Source: Paraburkholderia flagellata
Lineage (GTDB): Bacteria; Pseudomonadota; Gammaproteobacteria; Burkholderiales; Burkholderiaceae
Direction: 5' to 3'
Assembly (NCBI RefSeq): GCF_021390645.1
Contig: NZ_JAJEJT010000003.1
Span: forward strand, 496,001-560,000
DNA length: 64,000 nt
The stretch's first letter is position 1; every line of letters starts with the position of its first letter. Positions 50,808 to 59,893 of this stretch are shown one piece after another. A model generated the notes under the pieces. The model made no database searches. It was not told the DNA's origin and saw nothing but the letters and a program-made list of their open reading frames with translations. The position numbers and the translations under genes were made by a program.

Positions 50808-51953
50808 TCAGAACGTATGGCGGATGCCGATCATCGCAGCGGTGCTTGAGGTGCCCTCAGGAACCGGCGCAGCATAGGCGATCGTCTGGCTCATCTTGCC
50901 GCGGTTATTGACATGGCCAACCTGTACGTAGGCGACGGTAGTCTTGGAGAAGTTGTATTCGGCACCCACTGCGAACAAATCCGACTGACTGGACGAAACG
51001 TTGCGGTCCTTCAGATAGTAGAAGCCCGAAGTGACCTTTAAGGCCGGACTAAATTTGTAGCCGATCCCCCCTGAAATCATCTCGAAGTCGTCGTGACTGC
51101 TGTTCGCCGGGTTCTTGCCAATGCTGTACGACGTCGACACGGAAAGATCGTGAAACGTGTACATCGCGCCCAGATAGTAGAAGCGGTTGTTGTTCTGGCC
51201 CGTGGAAGGCACCGTGATGATCGCGCCGGTAGCTGTCGTTATGAACGGATTGGTATCGTGGCCGTTGTAGTAAGCGGCCGAGAGGTTCAGGCCGTAGTTC
51301 GAATACCTAAGGACTGCCGACTCGCGCGTGCCGCCCTGGAACTGGCCAGCGACGCCACCCGGCGCATACTCGAGCCCAAGCGACAGACCATGAAATTTCG
51401 GCGATTGGTACACAATTGCGTTGGAGTCGTACAAGGCACCGATAGGACCGTTCGTGCTGGTGCCCTGCCAACCTGCAGCCTGATTCATGCCGAGCCATGC
51501 AGTGAGGATGCTGCCGAAGAATTGCGCACCACGTACGTCGGTATCGGCCATCGCGAATATCATCGGCACGAACTGACGGCCCGCGTCGATCGAGCCGAAA
51601 GGACCCGAGATGCCCAACGTCGCTTGCTGGTTGAAGATGGCGGCGGAGCCCGGCGTGTCGGACAGCCCGAGCTTTCCGTTTGTGCTGCTGAATGCTCCCT
51701 GTAGCCTGAAGTTGACCCTGTAACCGCCTCCGACATCTTCGGCACCCTTGATACCCCAGAAGCTTGTGAAAATCCCTGCGTCCTTGAGTTCGTAAGCATG
51801 CCCGAGATTCACTTTCGACTGGAAGTTCAGCGCATTCGCGCTTTGATACAGCAATCCGGTATCGATGGCGCCATAGAGCGTAACCGACGATTGCGCGTGT
51901 GCCGCGATCGCCCACCCAACGAGCGCCGAGGCGACGATCATCTTCAAATTCAT
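50808..51953 (-). CDS. Outer-membrane porin, Porin_4 family
   Basis: This 381-residue porin has a signal peptide (MNLKMIVASALVGWAIAAHA) cut before QSSVTLYGAIDTGLLYQ, and a 16-strand barrel ending in GIRHTF with the terminal Phe. It is encoded between the MFS transporter and XdhC genes on the same strand, so it probably provides the outer-membrane entry for the substrate of the molybdenum hydroxylase pathway. It differs in sequence from the other two porins of the window, which also sit in catabolic units. Confidence 0.92.
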   Translation of the reverse strand: MNLKMIVASALVGWAIAAHAQSSVTLYGAIDTGLLYQSANALNFQSKVNLGHAYELKDAGIFTSFWGIKGAEDVGGGYRVNFRLQGAFSSTNGKLGLSDTPGSAAIFNQQATLGISGPFGSIDAGRQFVPMIFAMADTDVRGAQFFGSILTAWLGMNQAAGWQGTSTNGPIGALYDSNAIVYQSPKFHGLSLGLEYAPGGVAGQFQGGTRESAVLRYSNYGLNLSAAYYNGHDTNPFITTATGAIITVPSTGQNNNRFYYLGAMYTFHDLSVSTSYSIGKNPANSSHDDFEMISGGIGYKFSPALKVTSGFYYLKDRNVSSSQSDLFAVGAEYNFSKTTVAYVQVGHVNNRGKMSQTIAYAAPVPEGTSSTAAMIGIRHTF

Positions 51954-52043
51954 GACGTCTCCAATATTGTATTTATGTGCCGAACGGGTCCGGCGTAGTC
52001 ACTTCAAAAGTTGCGGTGCGAGCAGATCGACGATCATGTGCAT

Positions 52044-53390
52044 TCATGTATCGATATCCACGAAGCTTCTTGTGTTGCGCGCTTCGAACGTACGTGTTGT
52101 TCGTTCGCCAGTTTCCGGGCCAAAGACAATGGCGATCAGCCCCACTGCAAATACGGAAGCGATACCGATTCCGACCGCACGAAATCCCAGATTTATCGAA
52201 GCAGAGGACACTAGCAAAGGTCCAAGTGCGGTAAATAGACGTGCCGCATTCCACGTGAATCCCTGCCCCGTGGCGCGAACATGGAGCGGAAAGAGTTCGG
52301 TCAGGTACAGCGCGACGATCCCGAATCCTCCCATTGCGAAAAAGCCGAATCCAAGCATGGCGAGATAGAACGTCATCAGGGTCTTCGCAACACCGAAAAG
52401 TGCAACGACCGCAATCCAGGCGCCAGCACAAAACACGGCATAGACCGCCCGTCTGGAAATACGAGGCACCAGACTGACCACAAGCAGTGTCGAAGCGTAT
52501 CCAAGTACCGCGCCGACGTTGGTCGACATGAAAGCGATGCCCGTTTGCCTGGTGAATTCTGCGTTGCCGGCATGGGGGAAAAACTCTCTCAGCAAAGTGG
52601 GAAAGAGAATCGACGCGCCCCAGCTACCGATCATCATTGCCGAAGAAATGAGCGTCCCTACAACGGTTCGACGAAGCAACGGACGGCCAAATATCTCGGA
52701 TATCGAGCCCATTCTGGGCCCTGCGTGACGAATTACGGCCGCATGTGACTGCTCCCAACGAGCCGATTCTGGTGTGATGAGCCGCAGGCCAAGGCTCGCA
52801 ACTGCCGGTGCCGCTCCGACACCAAGCATCCAACGCCATCCCGCACCTGAAAGAAAGATCGCAAGCGCGGAGGCAGCGACTAGCCCGACTACATTGGCAA
52901 CCTGCATCACCTGGACCGCCTTTGCCCTGTGCTTTTCCGGCCAGGTCTCCACAACCAGCGCGGCGCCCGCAGCCCACTCCCCCCCGATGCCGAAGCCCGC
53001 CAGCATCTGAAACAAAAGAAGTTGGTGCCAGTTGTGCGAGAAGGCACCGGCCGCCGTAAATACCGAGTAAATCAGCATCGTGCCGAGCATCACTCGCGCC
53101 CGCCCAAACCGGTCGGCCGCGATGCCAAACAGAATGCCGCCGATCCCCCAACAAAACAGTTTCGCGCCGACAATGAGCCCCCCGATCTGCATCACGCTGC
53201 CCTGTGACGCCCCAAGCAGGTCATGAAGGGCCGGCACCATGATCATGGTGAAAAGGTAGAGATCCATCGCATCGAACATCCAACCCACAAACGCCGACCC
53301 GAGCACTATCCAGGCTGCCTTTCCTACGGCCGAAGCACCGACATTGCTCCCGCCTTCTGTCGACTCAAACGGAGTCGAGTTCGTCTTCAT
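52044..53390 (-). CDS. MFS transporter, aromatic acid/organic acid type
   Basis: This 448-residue, 12-helix inner-membrane transporter has the helix 1 motif FVGWMFDAMDLYLFTMIM of the AAHS/SHS-like branch. The loop 2-3 signature is IAADRFGRARVMLG and GFGIGGEWAAGAALVVE lies in helix 4-5. The Asp pair of helix 1 is typical of proton-coupled aromatic acid importers such as PcaK and BenK. AAGGAG precedes the ATG. It lies 70 bp after CoxG and 90 bp before the porin gene in the molybdenum hydroxylase unit. An organic or (hetero)aromatic acid substrate is the best inference. Confidence 0.88.
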   Translation of the reverse strand: MKTNSTPFESTEGGSNVGASAVGKAAWIVLGSAFVGWMFDAMDLYLFTMIMVPALHDLLGASQGSVMQIGGLIVGAKLFCWGIGGILFGIAADRFGRARVMLGTMLIYSVFTAAGAFSHNWHQLLLFQMLAGFGIGGEWAAGAALVVETWPEKHRAKAVQVMQVANVVGLVAASALAIFLSGAGWRWMLGVGAAPAVASLGLRLITPESARWEQSHAAVIRHAGPRMGSISEIFGRPLLRRTVVGTLISSAMMIGSWGASILFPTLLREFFPHAGNAEFTRQTGIAFMSTNVGAVLGYASTLLVVSLVPRISRRAVYAVFCAGAWIAVVALFGVAKTLMTFYLAMLGFGFFAMGGFGIVALYLTELFPLHVRATGQGFTWNAARLFTALGPLLVSSASINLGFRAVGIGIASVFAVGLIAIVFGPETGERTTRTFEARNTRSFVDIDT

Positions 53391-53460
53391 CGGTCCATCT
53401 CCTTCTTTGCACTGCTAACAATTTAATAAGCATTTGCAGACGCTTTGACGCTATCGAGGG

Positions 53461-54120
53461 CTATGAGGAATGCAGCCTGACGAACCACTGCCTGCATTTC
53501 GAGGTCAGCGTTCTCCACAATATTCCGAGCACGGAGATCTCGTTCGTTGAGTCCGCAGCTTTGTCGCGACGGCGTTTCACCACCAAGGGGTGCCCTTCTC
53601 CAGGGGATTCTGAAGCGGACGAATCTGCGTCGACTCGATACGCCTCAGTCGCTGCAGCCGGATGATCTGCGAGTTTCCCCTGCAAATTAGCCGCGAATTG
53701 ACGCACCATCTGTTCCGCTACGGCATTTATGATGCCGACCCCGCGTCCATACTGCGCGACCTGCCCTGCCATCTGTACAGCGGTGCGAACGTCGACCTGT
53801 GTGCCGCCGGCGTCGCTGAGTCGAGCAAGAGAAAACGTGGTCTCCGTCGTGGCCGATCCGCGGTTCCTCGTTTCCTGCCATGTGGCTTTGACGGTCGCCG
53901 TATACCCGTCTGTTGACGATGCACTCAAAGTGACCGTGCCGGCGAATTCCATCGCAATTGGACCCAGCTTGACGCGAATCCGCCCTTTATACGAATCTTC
54001 ACCAAGGGTATCGGTGAGCGTCGCACCCGGAAAGCAGGATACGACCAACGGCACATCGAGTAATGCCTTCCAGGCGTTCTCGATAGTCGAGTCGACCGAA
54101 AAGTGATTTACGATTTCCAT
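53461..54120 (-). CDS. CoxG/SRPBCC-family protein
   Basis: This 219-residue protein is a START-like SRPBCC fold of the CoxG type (carbon monoxide dehydrogenase subunit G family). The core is residues 1-150: MEIVNHFSVDSTIENAWKAL, DVPLVVSCFPGATL, YKGRIRVKLGPIAMEFAGTV. A variable C-terminal tail of about 60 residues follows. CoxG-like proteins recruit or mature Mo hydroxylases, often at the membrane; some also act as cofactor carriers. The start overlaps the upstream fusion gene by 13 bp. The C-terminal tail resembles no known membrane anchor, although a basic cluster (VVKRRRDKAAD) is present. Confidence 0.85.
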   Translation of the reverse strand: MEIVNHFSVDSTIENAWKALLDVPLVVSCFPGATLTDTLGEDSYKGRIRVKLGPIAMEFAGTVTLSASSTDGYTATVKATWQETRNRGSATTETTFSLARLSDAGGTQVDVRTAVQMAGQVAQYGRGVGIINAVAEQMVRQFAANLQGKLADHPAAATEAYRVDADSSASESPGEGHPLVVKRRRDKAADSTNEISVLGILWRTLTSKCRQWFVRLHSS

Positions 54121-55673
54121 ACTTCTCCTCCCTCTTCCGTGTATTTTTCAAACAGGTCGAGTAGAACCTCGGCGTACGCATCCGGCGTATCCACACATGC
54201 GAGATGTGCGGCAGCGCTCAGCGTTCGTTCCGCCGCGCCGCGGATTCCTTGCGTCAACTTCGCGGATACGGCTCTCGGCACGCTCCTGTCGAGTTCGGCG
54301 TTCAGCACAAGCGTTGGAACATCGATCTCGCGCAAGAAACCAGAAACGTCATCCGTGGCGATGGCGTGCGATATTTCCAGGTATTCCTTTGAAGACATGG
54401 CCGCTATCTGCTGGGTAAGTCTTTCCCGCTTCGGGTACGCCGTGTCCCTGTGCAGTGTCTGCTCCACGTACATGCGCGCAAACAGATGCATCGGCAGCTT
54501 TTTCAACATCCCGTCGATCGCGGCCAGCCGCTTTTCCACTGCCGGTCCCGAAACGCCCGTGTAAGCGCTCGACAAGACCATGACCGCAACGCGTTGACCC
54601 AATTTTGCGGCAACGCGTACCGCAGTCAGTCCTCCCATTGAAATGCCCACCAGGCCGAAAGCATCGAGACCGATGGCTTCCGCCACGGCGACGACATCGT
54701 TGGCGACTGCGTCCGCATTCCACGGACTTCGCTTCGTCGAGTCGCCGTGACCTCGGGCATCTATCGCGACGACCCTATATTTCGCGGTCAATGCGGGCAA
54801 AATGTCGTCCCACAGCGCGCTTGACGTACCGAGACTGTGCAGCAAGATAACCGCAGGCCCGTTGCCAACGTCGACATAGGCGATCCGTTCGCGGTCGACG
54901 GTCAGAAACCGCTTGACGTGGGAGGAAGCGAACGGCGCTGTCACCTCGAGGCGCGCCGCAATGGAATCCGCCAGCGTATCGGCGGCGAGCGTGGCGAGGT
55001 CCGGCGAACGCAGACCAGGCGATTCGCGCAGAAACGTTTTAACGCCACGTAGCGCCTGAGGAGCCCGGCTGTTCATGAAGGCGACGAAATCGTCGAGTGC
55101 TCTGTCCAGTTCCCAGGGAGCGACAACTTCGCCGACAATCCCAAGTTCGAGTGCGGCTGTCGCGTCGACAGGCCGGCCCGTAAGAACGAGGCGCGAAATC
55201 GCCTTGATATGGACACGCTCGATGAGCGCGGACATCAGCAGTGCGGGAGCAAACTGTTTCTCGAGTTCATTGGCCTCGAACCGGCTACGCGTGTCGGCGA
55301 CGGCATAGTCGCTCGCCACAACGATTGCGCAGCCCATACCCGAAGCGAGCCCTTTGACGAAGCAGGCGACCGGTACCGCACTCGAACGGATGGCCTCGTA
55401 GAGGGCGAGAATTGGCGCCGCCCCTCGTTCCTTGATTGCGGGGCGTGGATCTTCCGTTGGCAAAGGCGCCGGCAATGGCGATGCGGCGCGCCCTGCGCAG
55501 AAATTCTCGCCCGCTCCGGATAGCACGATCGCCACGGTGCTCTCGGGAGGGTCGCTGATCACCTGAGTCAGCGCCCGGATCATAGCGTCATCCAACTCGT
55601 TCCTGCCATCAGCACTGTTCAAAGCGATATGAAATACATTGCCCGTCATCTTCAGCAGAAGATTTTCATGCAT
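54108..55673 (-). CDS. Crotonase-alpha/beta hydrolase fusion protein
   Basis: This 521-residue protein joins two enzymes. Residues 1-250 are an enoyl-CoA hydratase/isomerase (crotonase): FHIALNSADGRNELDDAM, the oxyanion segments GENFCAGRAA and KGLASGMGCAIVVASDYAVAD, and ALELGIVGEVV. Residues about 255-521 are an alpha/beta hydrolase of the PcaD/3-oxoadipate enol-lactonase type: LLHSLGTSSALWDDIL, IDARGHGDS, nucleophile elbow GISMGGLT with Ser345, Asp of NAELDRSVP and His of AAAHLACVD. GGAG precedes the ATG. Two consecutive steps, CoA-ester hydration/isomerisation and then lactone or thioester hydrolysis, would be linked on one chain. Confidence 0.87.
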   Translation of the reverse strand: MHENLLLKMTGNVFHIALNSADGRNELDDAMIRALTQVISDPPESTVAIVLSGAGENFCAGRAASPLPAPLPTEDPRPAIKERGAAPILALYEAIRSSAVPVACFVKGLASGMGCAIVVASDYAVADTRSRFEANELEKQFAPALLMSALIERVHIKAISRLVLTGRPVDATAALELGIVGEVVAPWELDRALDDFVAFMNSRAPQALRGVKTFLRESPGLRSPDLATLAADTLADSIAARLEVTAPFASSHVKRFLTVDRERIAYVDVGNGPAVILLHSLGTSSALWDDILPALTAKYRVVAIDARGHGDSTKRSPWNADAVANDVVAVAEAIGLDAFGLVGISMGGLTAVRVAAKLGQRVAVMVLSSAYTGVSGPAVEKRLAAIDGMLKKLPMHLFARMYVEQTLHRDTAYPKRERLTQQIAAMSSKEYLEISHAIATDDVSGFLREIDVPTLVLNAELDRSVPRAVSAKLTQGIRGAAERTLSAAAHLACVDTPDAYAEVLLDLFEKYTEEGGEVWKS

Positions 55674-55687
55674 TCCGATCTCCTGGT

Positions 55688-56935
55688 TTATCGCGACTTC
55701 ACGCCGGGTGATGGCATGCCCGGTACGAACTGCCGAACGACGCCCTGGTTCTGGAGTGTCCTCAGTTCATCAGCATCAAGGCCGACGTACTCGCCAAGCA
55801 CGACGTTGGTGTGTTCCCCAAGATGAGGTGGGTAGCTCGCATCGGCATACCCCTGAACATCAAACTTGATTGGATTGCCGGGCACGCGCACATGCGATCC
55901 CGCTCGACTACGAAGCTCGGCGAGCATGTCTCGATGCACGACCTGAGGGGCATTCAGTGCTTGATCAACTGTCTTGACCAGAGCGGCCGGAATCGACGCT
56001 GAATTCAGCAAATCGAGCCAACGCTGCGCCGGTTCGTCACGGAAGCGCGTCTCCAGTATTTCCCATAGCGCCACCTTGTTCGCGAGCCGTTCAGCCGGCC
56101 CCTTGAATCGCGGATCGAGCACCAGATGGGGCAACCCGACCGCCTTGCACAGGTCCGCCCACATGCGTTCCGTGTTGGCGGTCACGACCAGTGAAACGCC
56201 GTCGCCACATTCGAACGAGCGATAGGTCGGTATCGAATCGTGACCTCGTCCCTGCTGTTCCGGCACTTCGCCCGACAGCAGATAATAGGCACCTTGATAA
56301 CAAAGCATCGCGATCTGCGCATCGAGCATCGACACATCGACGAACCGCCCTTCGCCTGAGGTTTGGCGCTGGACCAGCGCGGCCAGGATGCCCATCACGC
56401 CGTACATGCCGGCCGCCAGGTCGCCGATTGGAATGCCAGCGCGAACGGGCGCCCTGCCAGGCTCGCCGGTCAGACTCATGCCACCCGACATCGCCTGCAC
56501 GATCATGTCGTAAGCGGGTAGGTCCCTGTCCGGGCCGGTCTGTCCGAACCCGCTGATGCTGCAGTAGACGAGCCTTGGATTGCGCGCGCGAAGCTCCGCC
56601 TGACCGAGTCCGAGCCGCTCCATGACACCCGGGCGATTGTTTTCTACGAGGACATCAGATTGCGCCGCCAACTCCCGAACGAGTTCGACGCCCTTCTCCG
56701 TCTTGAGGTCAATCACGACACTCTTCTTGTTGCGATTGACTGCGAGATAGTAGGCGCTATCCCCCTCTACGAAATGGGGAGGCACACCGCGTGAGAGTTC
56801 GCCCCCCGGCGGCTCGATCTTGATGATCTCAGCACCGAGGTCGCCGAGGATTTGTGTACCGAAAGGGCCCGAGAGGAACTGCGTGAGGTCCAGAACCCTC
56901 ACACCGCTCAGCGGACCAGTGTTACCAGAGTCCAT
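55688..56935 (-). CDS. CaiB/BaiF-family CoA-transferase
   Basis: This 415-residue family III CoA-transferase moves CoA between carboxylic acids via an enzyme-aspartyl anhydride. Signatures are VRVLDLTQFLSGPFGTQILGDLGAEIIKIEPPGGE at the N-terminus, NRNKKSVVIDLKTEKG, the glycine-rich ISGFGQTGPDRDLPAYDMIVQAMSG, and VDVSMLDAQIAML holding the catalytic Asp. It would activate the imported acid. It lies 5 bp after the Mo hydroxylase gene and 14 bp before the fusion gene, so co-transcription is nearly certain. The activation route thus needs a CoA donor and not ATP. Confidence 0.9.
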   Translation of the reverse strand: MDSGNTGPLSGVRVLDLTQFLSGPFGTQILGDLGAEIIKIEPPGGELSRGVPPHFVEGDSAYYLAVNRNKKSVVIDLKTEKGVELVRELAAQSDVLVENNRPGVMERLGLGQAELRARNPRLVYCSISGFGQTGPDRDLPAYDMIVQAMSGGMSLTGEPGRAPVRAGIPIGDLAAGMYGVMGILAALVQRQTSGEGRFVDVSMLDAQIAMLCYQGAYYLLSGEVPEQQGRGHDSIPTYRSFECGDGVSLVVTANTERMWADLCKAVGLPHLVLDPRFKGPAERLANKVALWEILETRFRDEPAQRWLDLLNSASIPAALVKTVDQALNAPQVVHRDMLAELRSRAGSHVRVPGNPIKFDVQGYADASYPPHLGEHTNVVLGEYVGLDADELRTLQNQGVVRQFVPGMPSPGVKSR

Positions 56936-56940
56936 ATTCG

Positions 56941-59886
56941 TTATCCAACAAGTTCTTCGTTCGAGATGTGCCGTGCGTCGACGTCGCTGTATGCGCCAGC
57001 GGCATGCAGACGATCAAAGATCATTTCAGGAAGCACGGGTGATTCGTCAAAATGAATTGACCAACGGCTCAGCGCATCCTCAATGGCACTGACGATCGCT
57101 GCGGATGCAGGAATCGTCCCGCCCTCTCCGGCCCCTTTGACACCAAGAGGATTGTTCGGCGAAGGGGAAACAAGATGCGCCATCGCGATGCGAGATGGCA
57201 TGTCGAGTGCGGTAGGCAGCAGAAACTCGGCGAAATTCGTCGCAAGCGGCTGGGCATTCTCATCGTAGCCGTGGCGCTCGAGCAGCGTATTTCCGATCCC
57301 ATGGGAAATGGCGCCAATCACTTGACCCTCGACGAGCATCGGATTGATCACGGTCCCGCAATCGTGTGCAACGCCATAGCGCAAGACCTTTACATAGCCA
57401 GTCCCGATATCCACCTCGACTTCCGCGAATGCCGTTCCGTTGGCGTAGACGCTCGCTTTCGGGGAAAAATAATGCGTGACGGTCATGCCCGCATCCAGCC
57501 CGTCAGGTAGCGTGAACCCAGCTATTCCATAAGAGATTCGAGCGATTTGGCCAAGCGGCAACGCCCTTTCCGGCTGGCCTCGCACGCATACCGCGCCACG
57601 TGCGATCTCGATCTGATCCGGTGGAACACGAAGAGCGTTCGCGGCGAGCGCCCTGATTTTTCCAGCGAGCTTGCCGCATGCGATGTGAACGGCATTTCCA
57701 GCGTTGACGGTGATCCGGCTCGCGAATGTCCCGATGCCCATTGCGAGCTTGCCCGTATCGCCGACGACTACCGTTATGGCATCCATCTCGACGCCGAGCT
57801 GATCGGCAGCGATCTGGGCAAAGATGGTTTTCATTCCTTGCCCTTGCGCGCCGGCGCCGCCGACGTCCAGGTGTATGCGTCCGTCGTTTTGCAACGTGAC
57901 TTCCGCCCCTTCATATGGGCCGAGGCCGCAACCCTCGACATAGTTGGCAAAGCCAATCCCGAGATACCGTTGCTGCGCGTGCGCGTCCTCCTGACGGGCA
58001 CGAAATGCGTCCAGACCGGCAAGCTCGACGGCCTCTTCCTGGGTCTTCGGATAGTCGCCGGAGTCATACACCATCGGGGAACCGTCGCGGAATATCAGGC
58101 CAGTTTTGTACGGCAGTTGGTCCGGCTGCACGAAATTTCGGCGTCGAATTTCCAGACGGGCGAGGCCGAGCTGGTCGGCTGCCGCGTCGAGCATCCGCTC
58201 CATCGCGAATACCGCTTTGGGCCGCCCCGCGCCGCGCACCGGCGTGGTGGGGACCATGTTCGTGGAAGCCACCTTCAACTTCACGTCGAATGCCGGTATG
58301 ACGTACGGGCCTAGCGACGAGGTCACCGCGATGATCGGCACGACGATGCCCCACGGCACGTACGCACCGTTATCGTGGACCACGGAGCCGCGCACACCGA
58401 GGATCTTTCCGTCCTTGTCAAGCGCCATCTCCAGATCCCACAACTGGTCGCGCTCCTGAGTAATGCACAGGAAGTGCTCACGCCGATCTTCGGTCCACTT
58501 GACCGGCACACCCAGCTTGAGCGCCGCCGAAGCCACGACAAACTCTTCCGGATACGCGATACCCTTCGGACCGAAAGCCCCCCCGACATCCGGCATGATG
58601 ACCCGGATCTTCGCTTCGTCGTAGCCGAGCGCCTGCGCGAGAAGACGTCTCTCGAGATGCGGTGCCTGGCCTGAATTCCAGACGGTCAGATCACCGGTAC
58701 CGCGATCGAGCCGCGCAAGCGTCGCGCGGCACTCCATCGGATGCGCAGTTCCGCGATGATGGAATATCTCGCGCTTGACCACATGCGCTGCGCGCGCGAA
58801 GGCCGAGTCGACTTCGCCGAAAGCAAACGGCATGTTGAGGAGGAGGTTTGTCGGAACGTCGCTGTGAGCCCGTGGCGCATCCGGTTCGAATATCGTCCGG
58901 ATGTTGCTGGCGACGGGCAGAACTTCGTACTCGATCTGCACCAGGTTAGCGGCGTCCTCGGCGATGTACCGGCTTTCTGCAATGACGACGGCGACCGCCT
59001 CGCCGACGTAGCACACTTCCTCCGCGGCCAACGGCGACCACATGCGCGGCTCGTCCAGCATCTGAGTCGGTGCCAGGACCGGCAATGGCCGCCGGTGGGC
59101 TTCATCCAGGTCAGCATATGTCCAGACATGCTGTACCCCCGGGACAGCCTTTGCTGCTTCCGTATCGACGTGCTTGATGCGGGCGTGCGCGTGCGACGAT
59201 CGCACGAAACAGCAATGCAATGTTCCGGGGAGGTGGATATCGTCGACGAACTGCCCCTCGCCCTTGAGCAGCGCGGGGTCTTCGGTTCGCTTGACGGGTC
59301 TGCCGACATACCGTGCACCAACGGTCGGAGCCGCGTCGGGCTCGCTGTTTTTTGAGTGTGAGTCGACCAGTCCGAAAACGGGATCGGGTTCGCCGCGCAT
59401 TCGGGCGGCCGCGAGCAACGCCGCTTCGACAATGGCCTGATAGCCAGTACAGCGGCAGATATTCCCGCTGACCGCATCGCGAACTTCGGCCTCGGACGGG
59501 TTGGGGTTGGCTCGCAGAAACTCGGTTAGCGTGGTCAGCATGCCTGGGGTGCAGTATCCGCACTGCAATGCATGGCGATCCTGAAAGGCCTGCTGCAGGA
59601 CACCGAGCGAGCCGTCGGCATTCGCCAGCCCCTCTACAGTTGTGACCTGCCTCCCGTCGACCTGACCACAAAGCTGCAGGCAGGAACGCATGGAACGTCC
59701 ATCCACCAGTACCGTGCATGCCCCGCAAACGCCATGCTCACAGCCATAATGCGTGCCTGTCTTGCCAAGCTGGTGACGAAGAAAATCGCCGAGCGTCACT
59801 CTGGGGTCAATGTCGCAGTTCAGCGCCTGGCCGTTCAGTTCGAAGGCAATCTTTGTTGGTTCGACGAATTCGATTCTCTGATTCAT
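56941..59886 (-). CDS. Fused [2Fe-2S]-molybdopterin hydroxylase (xanthine oxidase family)
   Basis: This 981-residue protein fuses the small and large subunits of a xanthine oxidase-family hydroxylase. Residues 1-165 are the ferredoxin-like domain with YGCEHGVCGACTVLVDGRSM and QCGYCTPGM...GNICRCTGYQ, binding two [2Fe-2S] clusters. Residues about 185-981 are the Mo domain with VIMPDVGGAFGPKG, VRGAGRPKAVFAMERMLD and the catalytic Glu of GVKGAGEGGTIPAS. The CoxL-specific Cys loop is absent (RGAGRP instead), so it is not a form I CO dehydrogenase. It likely hydroxylates a CoA ester or heterocycle with water as oxygen source. GAGGG precedes the ATG. Confidence 0.92.
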   Translation of the reverse strand: MNQRIEFVEPTKIAFELNGQALNCDIDPRVTLGDFLRHQLGKTGTHYGCEHGVCGACTVLVDGRSMRSCLQLCGQVDGRQVTTVEGLANADGSLGVLQQAFQDRHALQCGYCTPGMLTTLTEFLRANPNPSEAEVRDAVSGNICRCTGYQAIVEAALLAAARMRGEPDPVFGLVDSHSKNSEPDAAPTVGARYVGRPVKRTEDPALLKGEGQFVDDIHLPGTLHCCFVRSSHAHARIKHVDTEAAKAVPGVQHVWTYADLDEAHRRPLPVLAPTQMLDEPRMWSPLAAEEVCYVGEAVAVVIAESRYIAEDAANLVQIEYEVLPVASNIRTIFEPDAPRAHSDVPTNLLLNMPFAFGEVDSAFARAAHVVKREIFHHRGTAHPMECRATLARLDRGTGDLTVWNSGQAPHLERRLLAQALGYDEAKIRVIMPDVGGAFGPKGIAYPEEFVVASAALKLGVPVKWTEDRREHFLCITQERDQLWDLEMALDKDGKILGVRGSVVHDNGAYVPWGIVVPIIAVTSSLGPYVIPAFDVKLKVASTNMVPTTPVRGAGRPKAVFAMERMLDAAADQLGLARLEIRRRNFVQPDQLPYKTGLIFRDGSPMVYDSGDYPKTQEEAVELAGLDAFRARQEDAHAQQRYLGIGFANYVEGCGLGPYEGAEVTLQNDGRIHLDVGGAGAQGQGMKTIFAQIAADQLGVEMDAITVVVGDTGKLAMGIGTFASRITVNAGNAVHIACGKLAGKIRALAANALRVPPDQIEIARGAVCVRGQPERALPLGQIARISYGIAGFTLPDGLDAGMTVTHYFSPKASVYANGTAFAEVEVDIGTGYVKVLRYGVAHDCGTVINPMLVEGQVIGAISHGIGNTLLERHGYDENAQPLATNFAEFLLPTALDMPSRIAMAHLVSPSPNNPLGVKGAGEGGTIPASAAIVSAIEDALSRWSIHFDESPVLPEMIFDRLHAAGAYSDVDARHISNEELVG

Positions 59887-59893
59887 GCTGCCC

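Noticed and set aside
56941..59886. Aerobic CO dehydrogenase (CoxL) identity
   Set aside because: The active-site loop reads VRGAGRPK, without the CoxL Cys-containing motif, and the gene order lacks CoxD/CoxE/CoxF; another hydroxylase is more likely.
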